The translations under genes and the position numbers were made by a program. From assembly GCA_027622275.1 (NCBI GenBank), contig JAQBZB010000003.1, positions 36,332 to 100,331 on the forward strand: a stretch of 64,000 nt of DNA. The letters are read 5' to 3'. Source of the stretch: Planctomycetota bacterium (lineage in GTDB: Bacteria > Planctomycetota > Planctomycetia > Pirellulales > Pirellulaceae). Of this stretch, positions 43,771 to 51,606 are shown one piece after another; position 1 is the first letter of the stretch; each line of letters opens with the position of its first letter. The notes below the pieces were generated by a model, which was given only the letters and a program-made list of their open reading frames with translations, ran no database searches and was not told where the DNA came from.

Positions 43771-45696
43771 TCAGCGTGAACTCAACTCATGCACGGCATC
43801 CACTAATGCAATCGCATTATCAACCGGCGTTTGTTGCAAGATGCCGTGGCCGAGGTTGAAGATGTGTCCGGGGCGACCAGCCGCTTGATTGAGTACCTCT
43901 TGGGCTCGGCGGCGGATCTCTTCGCGATCGGCCAGCAAGATCGCTGGATCGAGATTGCCTTGGACGGCCCGGTCGTGCCCCACCGTCGCCCAAGCTTCGT
44001 CAAGCCGCACTCGCCAATCAACACCAACGACGGCGCTGCCGCCTTCGGCCAACAGCGGCAACAACGCCGGGTTGCCCGCGCCGAAGTTGATCACCGGCAC
44101 TCCGGGCACAATCCCCGCGATGATCTCGCGCACGTAAGGCAATGCGTAACGGCGATAGTCGTCGGGACCAAGGCAGCCGGCCCACGAATCAAACAGCTGA
44201 ACACACTGAGCGCCCGCAGCGATCTGGGCATTCAGATACAGCGTCACCGCGCGGACAAAGCGTTCCATCAGCGCCCGCCAAGCACCTTCGTCGCGATACA
44301 TCAGCGTCTTGGTATGAAGGTAGTTGCGGCTCGAGCCGCCTTCGATCGCGTAACTGGCGAGAGTGAACGGAGCACCGGCGAAGCCGATCAGCGGCATATC
44401 GTCCGGCAAGTCGGCTCGCGTCTGGCGGACGGTCTCGGTGACAAAGTGCAGCGAGTCGATGCTTTCCAGTTCGAGCACGCGATCGACGTCGGCTCCTTCG
44501 CGAACCGGGTTGTGGATCACAGGGCCTTCGCCTTGCGCGAATTCGAGGTCGAGTCCCATCGGCTCCAAGATCGGCAGCAAGTCCGAAAAGATGATCGCCG
44601 CGTCGACACCCAGCCGCTTGACCGCCGTACACATCACTTCGCTGCACAGCTGCGGATTCTTGCACAGTTCCAGGAACGTCGTCTTGGCACGAACGGCTCG
44701 GTATTCCGCCATGTAACGCCCCGCCTGCCGCATCAGCCAGACGGGCGTGACGTCGGTCGGTTCAAGACGACAAGCCTTCATGAAGGGGCTGTCGTACCAA
44801 GGAGCTTGTTTATCGAGCACGTCGGAACTCGGATCAGAGAAGAGGAGCGAAATGCGTTGTTTTCGTTCGCGCAGATCGGCACTTCGGCGAGCGGCGGTCG
44901 CGACGAGCGGTCCCATCTTCGGGTGTTCGGGTTCGATGTCGACCGGCAATTCTAGTTCGCGGAGTGTTTCGCTGGTCGTGGGCCCGACTGACGCAACGAC
45001 AGTCTGGCGCAGCTGCCGTCGGACGTCGGCTTCCAAGTCGAGCCGACTGGCGACTCGCAACAAGTTGGTCGCCTGGTTCGCCGACGTAAACAGAATCACG
45101 TCCAACTCGCCGGCCGCCAGAGCCCGCACGTTCGCTTCGAGCGGGCCGCAGTCTTCGGGCAGCTCCCAGGTGTAAACAGGGATGCTCAGCACGTTCGCGC
45201 CGCGAGCTTCCAGCCCGGCGATCAGACTCGGATTCGACTTGCCGTACTCCTGCACCGCCACCGTTTGGCTGGCGATCGGAACGTGTTGATCGATCGTCGT
45301 GAGCAGCTCCCGCCAGGTATTCGGTTCAGGGACGCGAAACGTCGGCTTCATGCCAAGTTCGTTCATCACGGCGGCTGGCTTGGGGCCGCGACAGATCGTG
45401 GTGATGTCGGCCAGGGCGTCGAGAAATCGTTGGCGATCAATGTGTCGTTCGACGGCGGCCAGCAGATGCCGGAAGCCGACTCCCGTCAAAAAGATGACGA
45501 TGCTGATTTGGCCGGTGATCAGTTGATGAGCAAAGTCGATGGCGAGCCGGTTTTCGGCCAGCGGAGCCTCCCGCATCGAAGGGCTGACATGCGGCACACC
45601 GCCATGCCGCTCGATCAGCCGAGCCATCTCGCCCGCATTGCGACTTTCGAACGCAGCGACTTGCAGGCCGTTGAAATCAGGTTGCTCTTGGTTCAT
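43771..45696 (-). CDS. hemDE: Uroporphyrinogen-III synthase / uroporphyrinogen decarboxylase fusion
   Basis: A 641-residue bifunctional protein. Residues ~1-270 form a HemD-like two-lobed domain (VAAFESRNAGEMARLIERHGG, FLTGVGFRHLL, LDVILFTSANQATNLL, VVASVGPTTSETL). This cyclises hydroxymethylbilane to uroporphyrinogen III. Residues ~305-641 form HemE (VTPVWLMRQAGRYMAEYR, AIIFSDLLPILEPMGLDLEF, LIGFAGAPFTLASYAIEGG, VQLFDSWAGCLGPDDY, HIFNLGHGILQQTP). This decarboxylates the product to coproporphyrinogen III. The fusion couples two consecutive steps of heme synthesis. The junction linker (~270-305) is basic. Both halves appear intact. No other heme gene is adjacent. Confidence 0.95.
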   Translation of the reverse strand: MNQEQPDFNGLQVAAFESRNAGEMARLIERHGGVPHVSPSMREAPLAENRLAIDFAHQLITGQISIVIFLTGVGFRHLLAAVERHIDRQRFLDALADITTICRGPKPAAVMNELGMKPTFRVPEPNTWRELLTTIDQHVPIASQTVAVQEYGKSNPSLIAGLEARGANVLSIPVYTWELPEDCGPLEANVRALAAGELDVILFTSANQATNLLRVASRLDLEADVRRQLRQTVVASVGPTTSETLRELELPVDIEPEHPKMGPLVATAARRSADLRERKQRISLLFSDPSSDVLDKQAPWYDSPFMKACRLEPTDVTPVWLMRQAGRYMAEYRAVRAKTTFLELCKNPQLCSEVMCTAVKRLGVDAAIIFSDLLPILEPMGLDLEFAQGEGPVIHNPVREGADVDRVLELESIDSLHFVTETVRQTRADLPDDMPLIGFAGAPFTLASYAIEGGSSRNYLHTKTLMYRDEGAWRALMERFVRAVTLYLNAQIAAGAQCVQLFDSWAGCLGPDDYRRYALPYVREIIAGIVPGVPVINFGAGNPALLPLLAEGGSAVVGVDWRVRLDEAWATVGHDRAVQGNLDPAILLADREEIRRRAQEVLNQAAGRPGHIFNLGHGILQQTPVDNAIALVDAVHELSSR

Positions 45697-45753
45697 CGGG
45701 TCAATGCTACAGGAATGGGAATCCAGGGGTCAGGAGTCAGCAGTCAGAATTCT

Positions 45754-45857
45754 GGTTCCCAGGCTCCTGCCTGGGAACCCGCTGCTCTTCCGGCTCCGCC
45801 GGTCGTGCGAGGCAGAGCCTCGTGGGCAGTGCGTTCCCAGGCAGGAGCCTGGGAACG
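45754..45857. repeat. Palindromic element, family F, upstream of imuA
   Basis: GGTTCCCAGGCTCCTGCCTG...GGAACC at the left is repeated inverted as CGTTCCCAGGCAGGAGCCTG...GGAACG at the right, around CGGCTCCGCCGG and AGGCAGAGCCTCGTGG. Each arm is also a hairpin by itself. It lies between hemDE and the SOS operon, 60 bp upstream of the LexA-box-like site. Confidence 0.8.
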
Positions 45858-45916
45858 AGTTGCCGCGAGTGGCAATTTTGTTTTCCAGATTCAAGTCGTC
45901 TCGGCCTTGCTTCGAT

Positions 45917-45934
45917 AGTATACTAATGTATACT
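45917..45934. promoter_or_regulatory. Candidate LexA (SOS) operator of the imuA-imuB-dnaE2 operon
   Basis: AGTATACTAATGTATACT is a perfect 7-bp inverted repeat (AGTATAC/GTATACT) with a TAAT spacer, located 36 bp upstream of the imuA ATG. The imuA-imuB-dnaE2 mutasome is LexA-controlled in most bacteria studied, and LexA boxes are short spaced palindromes that vary by phylum. The location and symmetry make it the best operator candidate; the match to a planctomycete LexA motif is untested. Confidence 0.6.
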
Positions 45935-45970
45935 TTTGAGCCCTCGTGTCGAAACCTTAGGTAGCGTCAG

Positions 45971-46789
45971 ATGAACCCTAAGATAATGCAGCTAAGGGAG
46001 TTACTACATCGCAAGGAGAGCGAAAAGAAACCCTGTCAATCAACATCCAGCGGCTGTTTAGCGTTGGATCGTCTGTTGCCGCAACGGGGATTTCAGTGCG
46101 GGTCGCTGGTCGAATGGATTGCTGGTGCGGCGGGCAGCGGGGCCGGTTTGCTCGCGATGCTGGCGGCTCGATCGGCGTGTCGTGATGGTGGAACGCTGGT
46201 CTTGGTGGATCGGGCGCAGAGTTTTTATCCGCCTGCTGCCGCCGCTTGTCAGCTCGATTTGCAGAATGCGATTGTCGTTCTTCCGGCCGGCGAGAAAGAC
46301 GAATGCTGGGCAATCGAGCAAGCGCTACGTTGCCCCGATGTCGCCGCGGTGGTTGCCTGGCCCCAGCGGCTGACGAGTCATGCGTTTCGCCGTTTGCAAT
46401 TGGCAGCCGAGCATGGCGGCAACTTGGGGCTGTTGGTTCGTCCCGCGACCGCTCGCCACGAATCGTCCTGGGCCAGCGTGCGGATGCTGGTATCGCCGCG
46501 CCATTTGGAGTGCGGCGACTTGTCGCCGCTTTCTATTTTAAGTTCTGCGGTGAAAACAAGGGGGCTTGAGTCGCACGGCCAACCGGAAAAGAAAGCGATG
46601 ACAAGTCATCGCACTCCAAAAGGCTGGCGATTAGGAGTTGAGCTGCTGCGCTGCGGTGGCCTCTTTGGAACGAAACCGATTGAACTTGAGATCGACGATC
46701 AGACAGGTGAAGTCCGTGACGCGTATCCTCGCCCTTTGGCTGCTCAATTGGCCGGTCCAGCGCCTGATCCGCGCCAAGCCCGAGCTTAA
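45971..46789 (+). CDS. imuA: ImuA-like SOS mutagenesis protein, with palindromic-element insertion
   Basis: A 272-residue RecA-like accessory protein of the mutasome. The N-part (SSGCLALDRLLPQRGFQCGSLVEW) and a degenerate P-loop region (AGAAGSGAGLLAMLAAR) are typical; DVAAVVAWPQRLTSHAFRRLQLAAE is a conserved segment. ImuA recruits the other mutasome proteins for translesion synthesis. Residues ~178-217 (HLECGDLSPLSILSSAVKT...MTSHRTPK) are encoded by a palindromic DNA element (46504-46620) inserted in frame. The family resumes at GWRLGVELLRC. imuB overlaps its end by 74 bp. Confidence 0.85.
   Translation: MNPKIMQLRELLHRKESEKKPCQSTSSGCLALDRLLPQRGFQCGSLVEWIAGAAGSGAGLLAMLAARSACRDGGTLVLVDRAQSFYPPAAAACQLDLQNAIVVLPAGEKDECWAIEQALRCPDVAAVVAWPQRLTSHAFRRLQLAAEHGGNLGLLVRPATARHESSWASVRMLVSPRHLECGDLSPLSILSSAVKTRGLESHGQPEKKAMTSHRTPKGWRLGVELLRCGGLFGTKPIELEIDDQTGEVRDAYPRPLAAQLAGPAPDPRQARA
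46504..46620. repeat. Palindromic element, family D, in frame inside imuA
   Basis: The 30-bp arms TTTGGAGTGCGGCGACTTGT...CGCCGCTTTC and GAAAGCGATGACAAGTCATC...GCACTCCAAA surround about 57 bp. The 117-bp insert equals 39 codons and contains no stop in the imuA frame. Confidence 0.85.
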
Positions 46790-48335
46790 ACAGCAGCCTA
46801 TCATCCTGCATCACAGCGCACGGCGGGGACAAAGCGTCGTCGCCTGTTCGCGCGCGGCTTGGCAACTCGGCGTCCGCATCGGCATGCCGCTGGCCGAAGC
46901 AACGGCGTTAGGCAACCAGTACGATGGCCTTCCCAGGCCGTCGAATCACGGAAACGACGGCCTTGGAAGGCCATCGTACAAAGAGTCGCGGTTCCACATC
47001 GAGCCGTATGATTCGTTTGAAGATCACAAGACGCTGGAAGAACTCGCCGTCTGGTGTCATCAATTCAGTCCGCTCGTTGGTTTGGCGGAGGAAGAGCCGG
47101 TCGAGACGTTGCTGTTGGATGTGACAGGCATCGCGCCGTTGTTCGGCGGTGAGCAGGCTTTGAACCGGCAAATCGAGACTGCCTTTCTGCAACAACATCT
47201 GACCGTGCAAATCGGCTCGGCAAACACCGTCGGAGCCGCCTGGGCGCTGGCTCATTACGCATGTAGGGTGCGTGAAACGCACCGGCCGCAGCATGTTGAG
47301 GTGCGTTTCACGCACCCTACGAGCGATTATTCTGGCCTAGCTGAATTACCAATCGAAGCATTACGCCTGCCGCCCGTCATCGTCGAGACACTGACTCGCC
47401 TGGGGCTGGAACGGATCGGCGATTTGATCCCGCTGCCTCGTAACGAATTGAAAGCTCGTTTCGGAACCACCTTGCTGCAACGTCTGGATCAGGCTCTCGG
47501 CCAACAGCCGGAAATCATTTCTCAGATTCACTCGCCGACCGACTTTACGGCCGAATGGATTTTCGAGCATCCCGTCGCTCAACAAAGCGTCATCCAGCAA
47601 GTGATCCGCCAGTTGATCGAACGTTTGTGCTTCATGCTGTTGAAACAAGGCACAGGCTCGCTGCAACTGACTAATCGACTGACTTGCCAGGACAACGGGC
47701 TCGTCGTGTTCGAAGTAGGTTGCGTTCGTCCGAGTGCCGATGCCAAACATCTATGGAAGCTCACCGAGATGCAACTGGAGCGGCTGGTTTTGCGAAACCC
47801 GGTGACCAGCATTGTGATCTGCGCGACAAGGCATGACCGCTTGAGCCAGCAACAGAAAGAGCTGTTCGACGACGATGTGATGAGACGCGATTCGCCGCTG
47901 GTGGCTTCTCTGATCGATCGCATGGCCGGTCGACTTGGCCGTCAGGCGATCGTCCGTTGTGTCTTGCAAAGCGATGCACAGCCCGAAAAAGCTTATCGCT
48001 ATGAACCACTGGTCGGCGGCAGCGGGTCGCGAAAAAGAAATAGCAACCGTTCGCCGTTCTCGCTGCTCGATCGACCCTTGCACTTACTGGCCAAGCCGGT
48101 CGCTTTAGAGATCTGCACAGTTGCGTCCAACGGATCGCCGAGCCAGTTTCAGTACGGTGGCGAGCAATACGTCGTCGCACGTCACTGGGGGCCGGAGCGA
48201 ATTGAAACCGGCTGGTGGCGGCAGCGCGGCGTGCGGCGCGATTACTATCGCGTGGAAACGACACAAGGTTTTCGCTTTTGGATTTTTCGTTCGTTGCAGG
48301 ATGGGGGTTGGTTCTTGCACGGAGCGTTTGAGTAG
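46716..48335 (+). CDS. imuB: ImuB-like Y-family polymerase homologue, with two palindromic-element insertions
   Basis: The GTG at 46716 gives MTRILALWLLNWPVQRLIR, the normal ImuB start; other in-frame starts lie upstream at 46707 and 46638. It overlaps imuA by 74 bp. The protein is a Y-family (DinB-like) homologue of about 539 residues that lacks the acidic catalytic residues at the N-terminus (LWLLNWP in place of the D-x-D-x-F-F-A-x-V-E motif). ImuB therefore acts as a hub linking the clamp and DnaE2. Two in-frame inserts are visible: family A (46919-46979; QYDGLPRPSNHGNDGLGRPS) and family C (47263-47320; CRVRETHRPQHVEVRFTHPT). The C-terminus (DYYRVETTQGFRFWIFRSL) is typical. Confidence 0.87.
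   Translation: MTRILALWLLNWPVQRLIRAKPELKQQPIILHHSARRGQSVVACSRAAWQLGVRIGMPLAEATALGNQYDGLPRPSNHGNDGLGRPSYKESRFHIEPYDSFEDHKTLEELAVWCHQFSPLVGLAEEEPVETLLLDVTGIAPLFGGEQALNRQIETAFLQQHLTVQIGSANTVGAAWALAHYACRVRETHRPQHVEVRFTHPTSDYSGLAELPIEALRLPPVIVETLTRLGLERIGDLIPLPRNELKARFGTTLLQRLDQALGQQPEIISQIHSPTDFTAEWIFEHPVAQQSVIQQVIRQLIERLCFMLLKQGTGSLQLTNRLTCQDNGLVVFEVGCVRPSADAKHLWKLTEMQLERLVLRNPVTSIVICATRHDRLSQQQKELFDDDVMRRDSPLVASLIDRMAGRLGRQAIVRCVLQSDAQPEKAYRYEPLVGGSGSRKRNSNRSPFSLLDRPLHLLAKPVALEICTVASNGSPSQFQYGGEQYVVARHWGPERIETGWWRQRGVRRDYYRVETTQGFRFWIFRSLQDGGWFLHGAFE
46919..46979. repeat. Palindromic element, family A, in frame inside imuB
   Basis: Arms GTACGATGGCCTTCCCAGGC (to 46943) and their inverse (46955-46979), one mismatch, with an 11-base loop. 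The same element occurs between genes at 25945-26009 and 53902-53962. It encodes about 21 residues without a stop in the imuB frame. Confidence 0.92.
47263..47320. repeat. Palindromic element, family C, in frame inside imuB
   Basis: Perfect 21-bp arms (47263-47283 GTAGGGTGCGTGAAACGCAC...C, and 47300-47320 inverse) surround a 16-base loop. GTAGGGTGCGT-type palindromes of this kind are common in many bacteria. It adds about 20 residues to ImuB. Confidence 0.92.
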
Positions 48336-48351
48336 GGAGAAGTCAGAGGTC

Positions 48352-51300
48352 ATGCCAGAAGCTCCAATTTCTTCGAAACGACGTCCAACGCGGGCTGCTG
48401 CTGGCAACTCTTCGAGCACGCCTGCGTTTTCTTATGCCGAGCTGCATTGCCGCACCAACTTTTCATTTTTGGAAGGGGCCTCGCATCCGGATGAACTTGT
48501 CAGCCGGGCGATTGAGTTGGGATACTCGGCGCTCGCCATCACCGATCGCCACAGCTTGGCCGGCATCGTGCGAGCCCATGCGGCCGCTAAAGACAGTGAC
48601 TTGAAGCTGCTGATCGGCGCGGAGATCGTGCCAGTGGATGGCTCGCGAGTTGTGTTGCTCGCTACCGATCGAGCGGCCTACGGCAGGCTGGCTCGTTTAC
48701 TTACCCTCGGCCGCCGCCGGGCTCCGAAGGGTGAGTGCGAGTTAACGATCGAAGACATCGCTCAACATAGCAGCGGGCTGCTGGCGGTGCAAAGTAGCCA
48801 TCACGCTCCGCGTGATGAGCCTTCTTCGAACGATTCTTCGATAGCGAATGATCTCCACCAATTCCAACTCCAGCAAAACAGGCTCATCACGGCGGAGCGT
48901 GATGGCTACAATTACCGCGACATCTTTGCCGATCGCTGCTATCTGTTGGCGGAACTGCATTATGGAACGAACGACGCCGAACGACTGGATCAGCTAATTC
49001 GGCTCTCGAAACAAACGGGGCTGCCGCTGGTGGCCGCGGGCGACGTCCACTATCACGTCCCGCAACGCATGATGCTGCAACATGTTCTTGCCGCGATTCG
49101 CCACGGCACGACGGTGGAAGCGTTGGGCGACCGCTTGCTGCCAAACGCCGAGCGGCACTTGCGGACGCTGGACGAGATTCAACAAGTCTTCGCCCGCGTG
49201 CCGGACGCCGTCCGCCGGACGATGGAGTTGGCTGATCGCTGTACGTTTTCGCTGAATGAATTGCGTTACGAGTATCCCGTCGAACTCGCTCCCGTCGGCC
49301 AGACGCCGCTGGAATACTTGCGGCAACTCACCTGGCAAGGGGCGTGCCAACGATACAACGACAACGTGCCTGACTCGATCAAGCAGCAGCTGGAACACGA
49401 GCTGGCGATCATTAAAGACCTCCGCTACGAAGCGTTCTTTCTGACCGTTTACGACATCGTCCAGTTCGCCCGCTCGCGAAACATCCTCTGCCAAGGACGC
49501 GGGTCGGCGGCGAATTCGTCGGTTTGCTTTTGCTTGGGCATCACCGCCGTCGATCCGACGGAAACGGACTTGCTGTTCGAGCGGTTCGTCAGCCGCGAGC
49601 GCAACGAAGCGCCCGACATCGACGTCGACTTCGAGCACGAACGCCGCGAGGAAGTGTTGCAGTACGTCTATAACAAGTATGGGCGAGACCGGGCGGGACT
49701 GGCGGCGACCGTGATTACTTATCGCCCGCGTTCCGCGATCCGAGACGTTGGCAAAGCACTCGGATTGTCGCTCGATCGCAGCGATGCGTTGGCGAAGAAC
49801 ATCGACGGGCGTAGCGAAGAAACCGTCTTGGCAAAACGGTGTCAACAAAGTGGCATCGATCCGCGGTCGCGAGTCGGTCGTCAGCTGATGACTTTGGTGA
49901 ACGAAGTGCTCGGCTTTCCTCGCCATCTTTCCCAGCACGTCGGCGGCATGGTGATCACGCAAGGCCCGTTGTGCGAGTTGGTCCCGATCGAGAACGCCGC
50001 GATGGTGGACCGTACGGTGATTCAATGGGACAAAGACGATCTCGACGAGCTTGGCATTCTGAAAGTCGATTGCTTGGCGCTTGGGATGCTGACCGCGATT
50101 CATCGCTGCTTCGACCTGGTCGAGCGGCATCACGGGCGGCGGCTGACGATCGCCAACACCCCGCAAGACGACCGCGCCGTTTACGAAATGATCTGCCGCG
50201 CGGAAACCATCGGCGTATTTCAGATTGAAAGCCGGGCGCAAATGAGCATGCTGCCGCGGCTGCGTCCCGAGCGGTTTTACGACATCGTGATTGAAGTCGC
50301 GATCGTGCGGCCTGGGCCGATCCAAGGCGATATGGTGCATCCTTATTTGGACCGCCGCGATCGGGCACGCAGCGGCGAGCAGATCGAGCCGATTTGTGCG
50401 GACGACAAGGTCAACAAAGTCCTCGAACGGACGCTGGGTGTGCCCTTGTTTCAAGAGCAAGCGATGCAGTTGGCAGTCGTCGCGGCTGGCTTTACACCGG
50501 GCGAGGCCGATCAATTGAGGAAGGCGATGGGTGGCTGGCGGCGGCCGGGGCTGATCGACAGCTTTCGGCAGAAGTTCTTCGAAGGGATGCTCGAGCACGG
50601 GCATACCGAAGAGTTCGCCGAGCGGTTGTTCAAACAGATCAGCGGCTTTGGCGAGTACGGTTTTCCCGAGTCACATGCCGCAAGTTTCGCCAGGCTGGCT
50701 TATGTCTCGGCGTGGCTGCGATATCACTATCAAGCCGCCTTCACGGCCGCGCTGATCAATAGCCAACCGATGGGTTTTTATGCGCCCGCACAATTGATTC
50801 GCGACGCCCGTGAGCGACGTGACACGCCCGTCGAAGTGCGCCCGCTGGATGTGAACCACAGCGACTGGGATTGCACGCTGGAGGACGGCGGCAAGGCCCT
50901 GCGCCTCGGTTTGCGATTGGTGCGAGGACTGGCGCGAGCGGCCGTCGATGCGCTGGTGCAAGCGAGAACGACGCCATTCGATTCAGTCGCGGATCTGGTC
51001 GCGCGAACACAGCTTGGCCAAGCGGTCATCGAGCGGCTGACCGCAGCCGATGCGTTCCAATCCCTGGGCCTCGACCGGAGAACAGCTTTGTGGCAGGCAC
51101 TCGATCAAGCTCCGAAACACGAATCAGGGCCGCGACTGTTCAATCTCCAGACAAGCGACACATTGGTACCGCTGCTGCCGAAGTTACATGAGCAAGAAGA
51201 AGTGTTTGCGGACTACCGATCGTCGGGGCTCAGTTTGCGGCGGCATCCGTTGTCGTTTCATCGCGAGCAGTTGAACGCGGTGGGTGTGACGCCCGCCGGG

Positions 51301-51606
51301 CAACTGGTGAACTATCCGCATGAGCGGATGGTGAAAGTGGCCGGTGTCGTCCTGATGCGGCAGCGGCCGAGTACCGCCAAAGGAATCACGTTCGTGACGT
51401 TGGAAGACGAAACCGGCATCGCCAACCTTGTCGTTCATCAAGCGACGTGGCAGCGTTACGATCTGATCGCCCGCAAGTCGACCGCGATGATTGCTTCCGG
51501 CAAGTTAGAACGAAAGAACGAGGTGGTGCATGTGATCGCGAGACGGCTCGAGGATCTCACCGACCGCCTCGCCTCGCTGCACAGCCCGTCGCGTGACTTC
51601 CGTTAG
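48352..51606 (+). CDS. dnaE2: Error-prone DNA polymerase DnaE2, with palindromic-element insertion
   Basis: A 1084-residue C-family polymerase. The PHP domain (AELHCRTNFSFLEGASHPDEL, GYSALAITDRHSLAGIVRAHAAAK), the polymerase core with catalytic APDIDVDFEHERREEV (~421), GRGSAANSSVCFCLGIT and the C-terminal OB domain (MRQRPSTAKGITFVTLEDE) are present. It extends DNA past lesions at the cost of mutations. ATG 48352 is used because AGAGG lies just upstream; the frame is open further upstream inside imuB. Residues ~148-186 (HHAPRDEPSSNDSSIAND...ITAERDG) come from a palindromic element inserted in frame. Third gene of the SOS operon. Its stop overlaps the convergent TonB receptor gene by 4 bp. Confidence 0.95.
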   Translation: MPEAPISSKRRPTRAAAGNSSSTPAFSYAELHCRTNFSFLEGASHPDELVSRAIELGYSALAITDRHSLAGIVRAHAAAKDSDLKLLIGAEIVPVDGSRVVLLATDRAAYGRLARLLTLGRRRAPKGECELTIEDIAQHSSGLLAVQSSHHAPRDEPSSNDSSIANDLHQFQLQQNRLITAERDGYNYRDIFADRCYLLAELHYGTNDAERLDQLIRLSKQTGLPLVAAGDVHYHVPQRMMLQHVLAAIRHGTTVEALGDRLLPNAERHLRTLDEIQQVFARVPDAVRRTMELADRCTFSLNELRYEYPVELAPVGQTPLEYLRQLTWQGACQRYNDNVPDSIKQQLEHELAIIKDLRYEAFFLTVYDIVQFARSRNILCQGRGSAANSSVCFCLGITAVDPTETDLLFERFVSRERNEAPDIDVDFEHERREEVLQYVYNKYGRDRAGLAATVITYRPRSAIRDVGKALGLSLDRSDALAKNIDGRSEETVLAKRCQQSGIDPRSRVGRQLMTLVNEVLGFPRHLSQHVGGMVITQGPLCELVPIENAAMVDRTVIQWDKDDLDELGILKVDCLALGMLTAIHRCFDLVERHHGRRLTIANTPQDDRAVYEMICRAETIGVFQIESRAQMSMLPRLRPERFYDIVIEVAIVRPGPIQGDMVHPYLDRRDRARSGEQIEPICADDKVNKVLERTLGVPLFQEQAMQLAVVAAGFTPGEADQLRKAMGGWRRPGLIDSFRQKFFEGMLEHGHTEEFAERLFKQISGFGEYGFPESHAASFARLAYVSAWLRYHYQAAFTAALINSQPMGFYAPAQLIRDARERRDTPVEVRPLDVNHSDWDCTLEDGGKALRLGLRLVRGLARAAVDALVQARTTPFDSVADLVARTQLGQAVIERLTAADAFQSLGLDRRTALWQALDQAPKHESGPRLFNLQTSDTLVPLLPKLHEQEEVFADYRSSGLSLRRHPLSFHREQLNAVGVTPAGQLVNYPHERMVKVAGVVLMRQRPSTAKGITFVTLEDETGIANLVVHQATWQRYDLIARKSTAMIASGKLERKNEVVHVIARRLEDLTDRLASLHSPSRDFR
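48794..48909. repeat. Palindromic element, family B, in frame inside dnaE2
   Basis: Arms GTAGCCATCACGCTCCGCGT...GATGAGCC and GGCTCATCACGGCGGAGCGT...GATGGCTAC surround about 60 bp. It is homologous to the intergenic copy at 15336-15452, including the adjacent GCCTTCTTCG. It adds about 39 residues between two conserved segments of the PHP-polymerase linker. Confidence 0.9.

Noticed and set aside
48994..50604. A 536-codon minus-strand open frame
   Set aside because: Antisense to the dnaE2 polymerase core; no family-like sequence.
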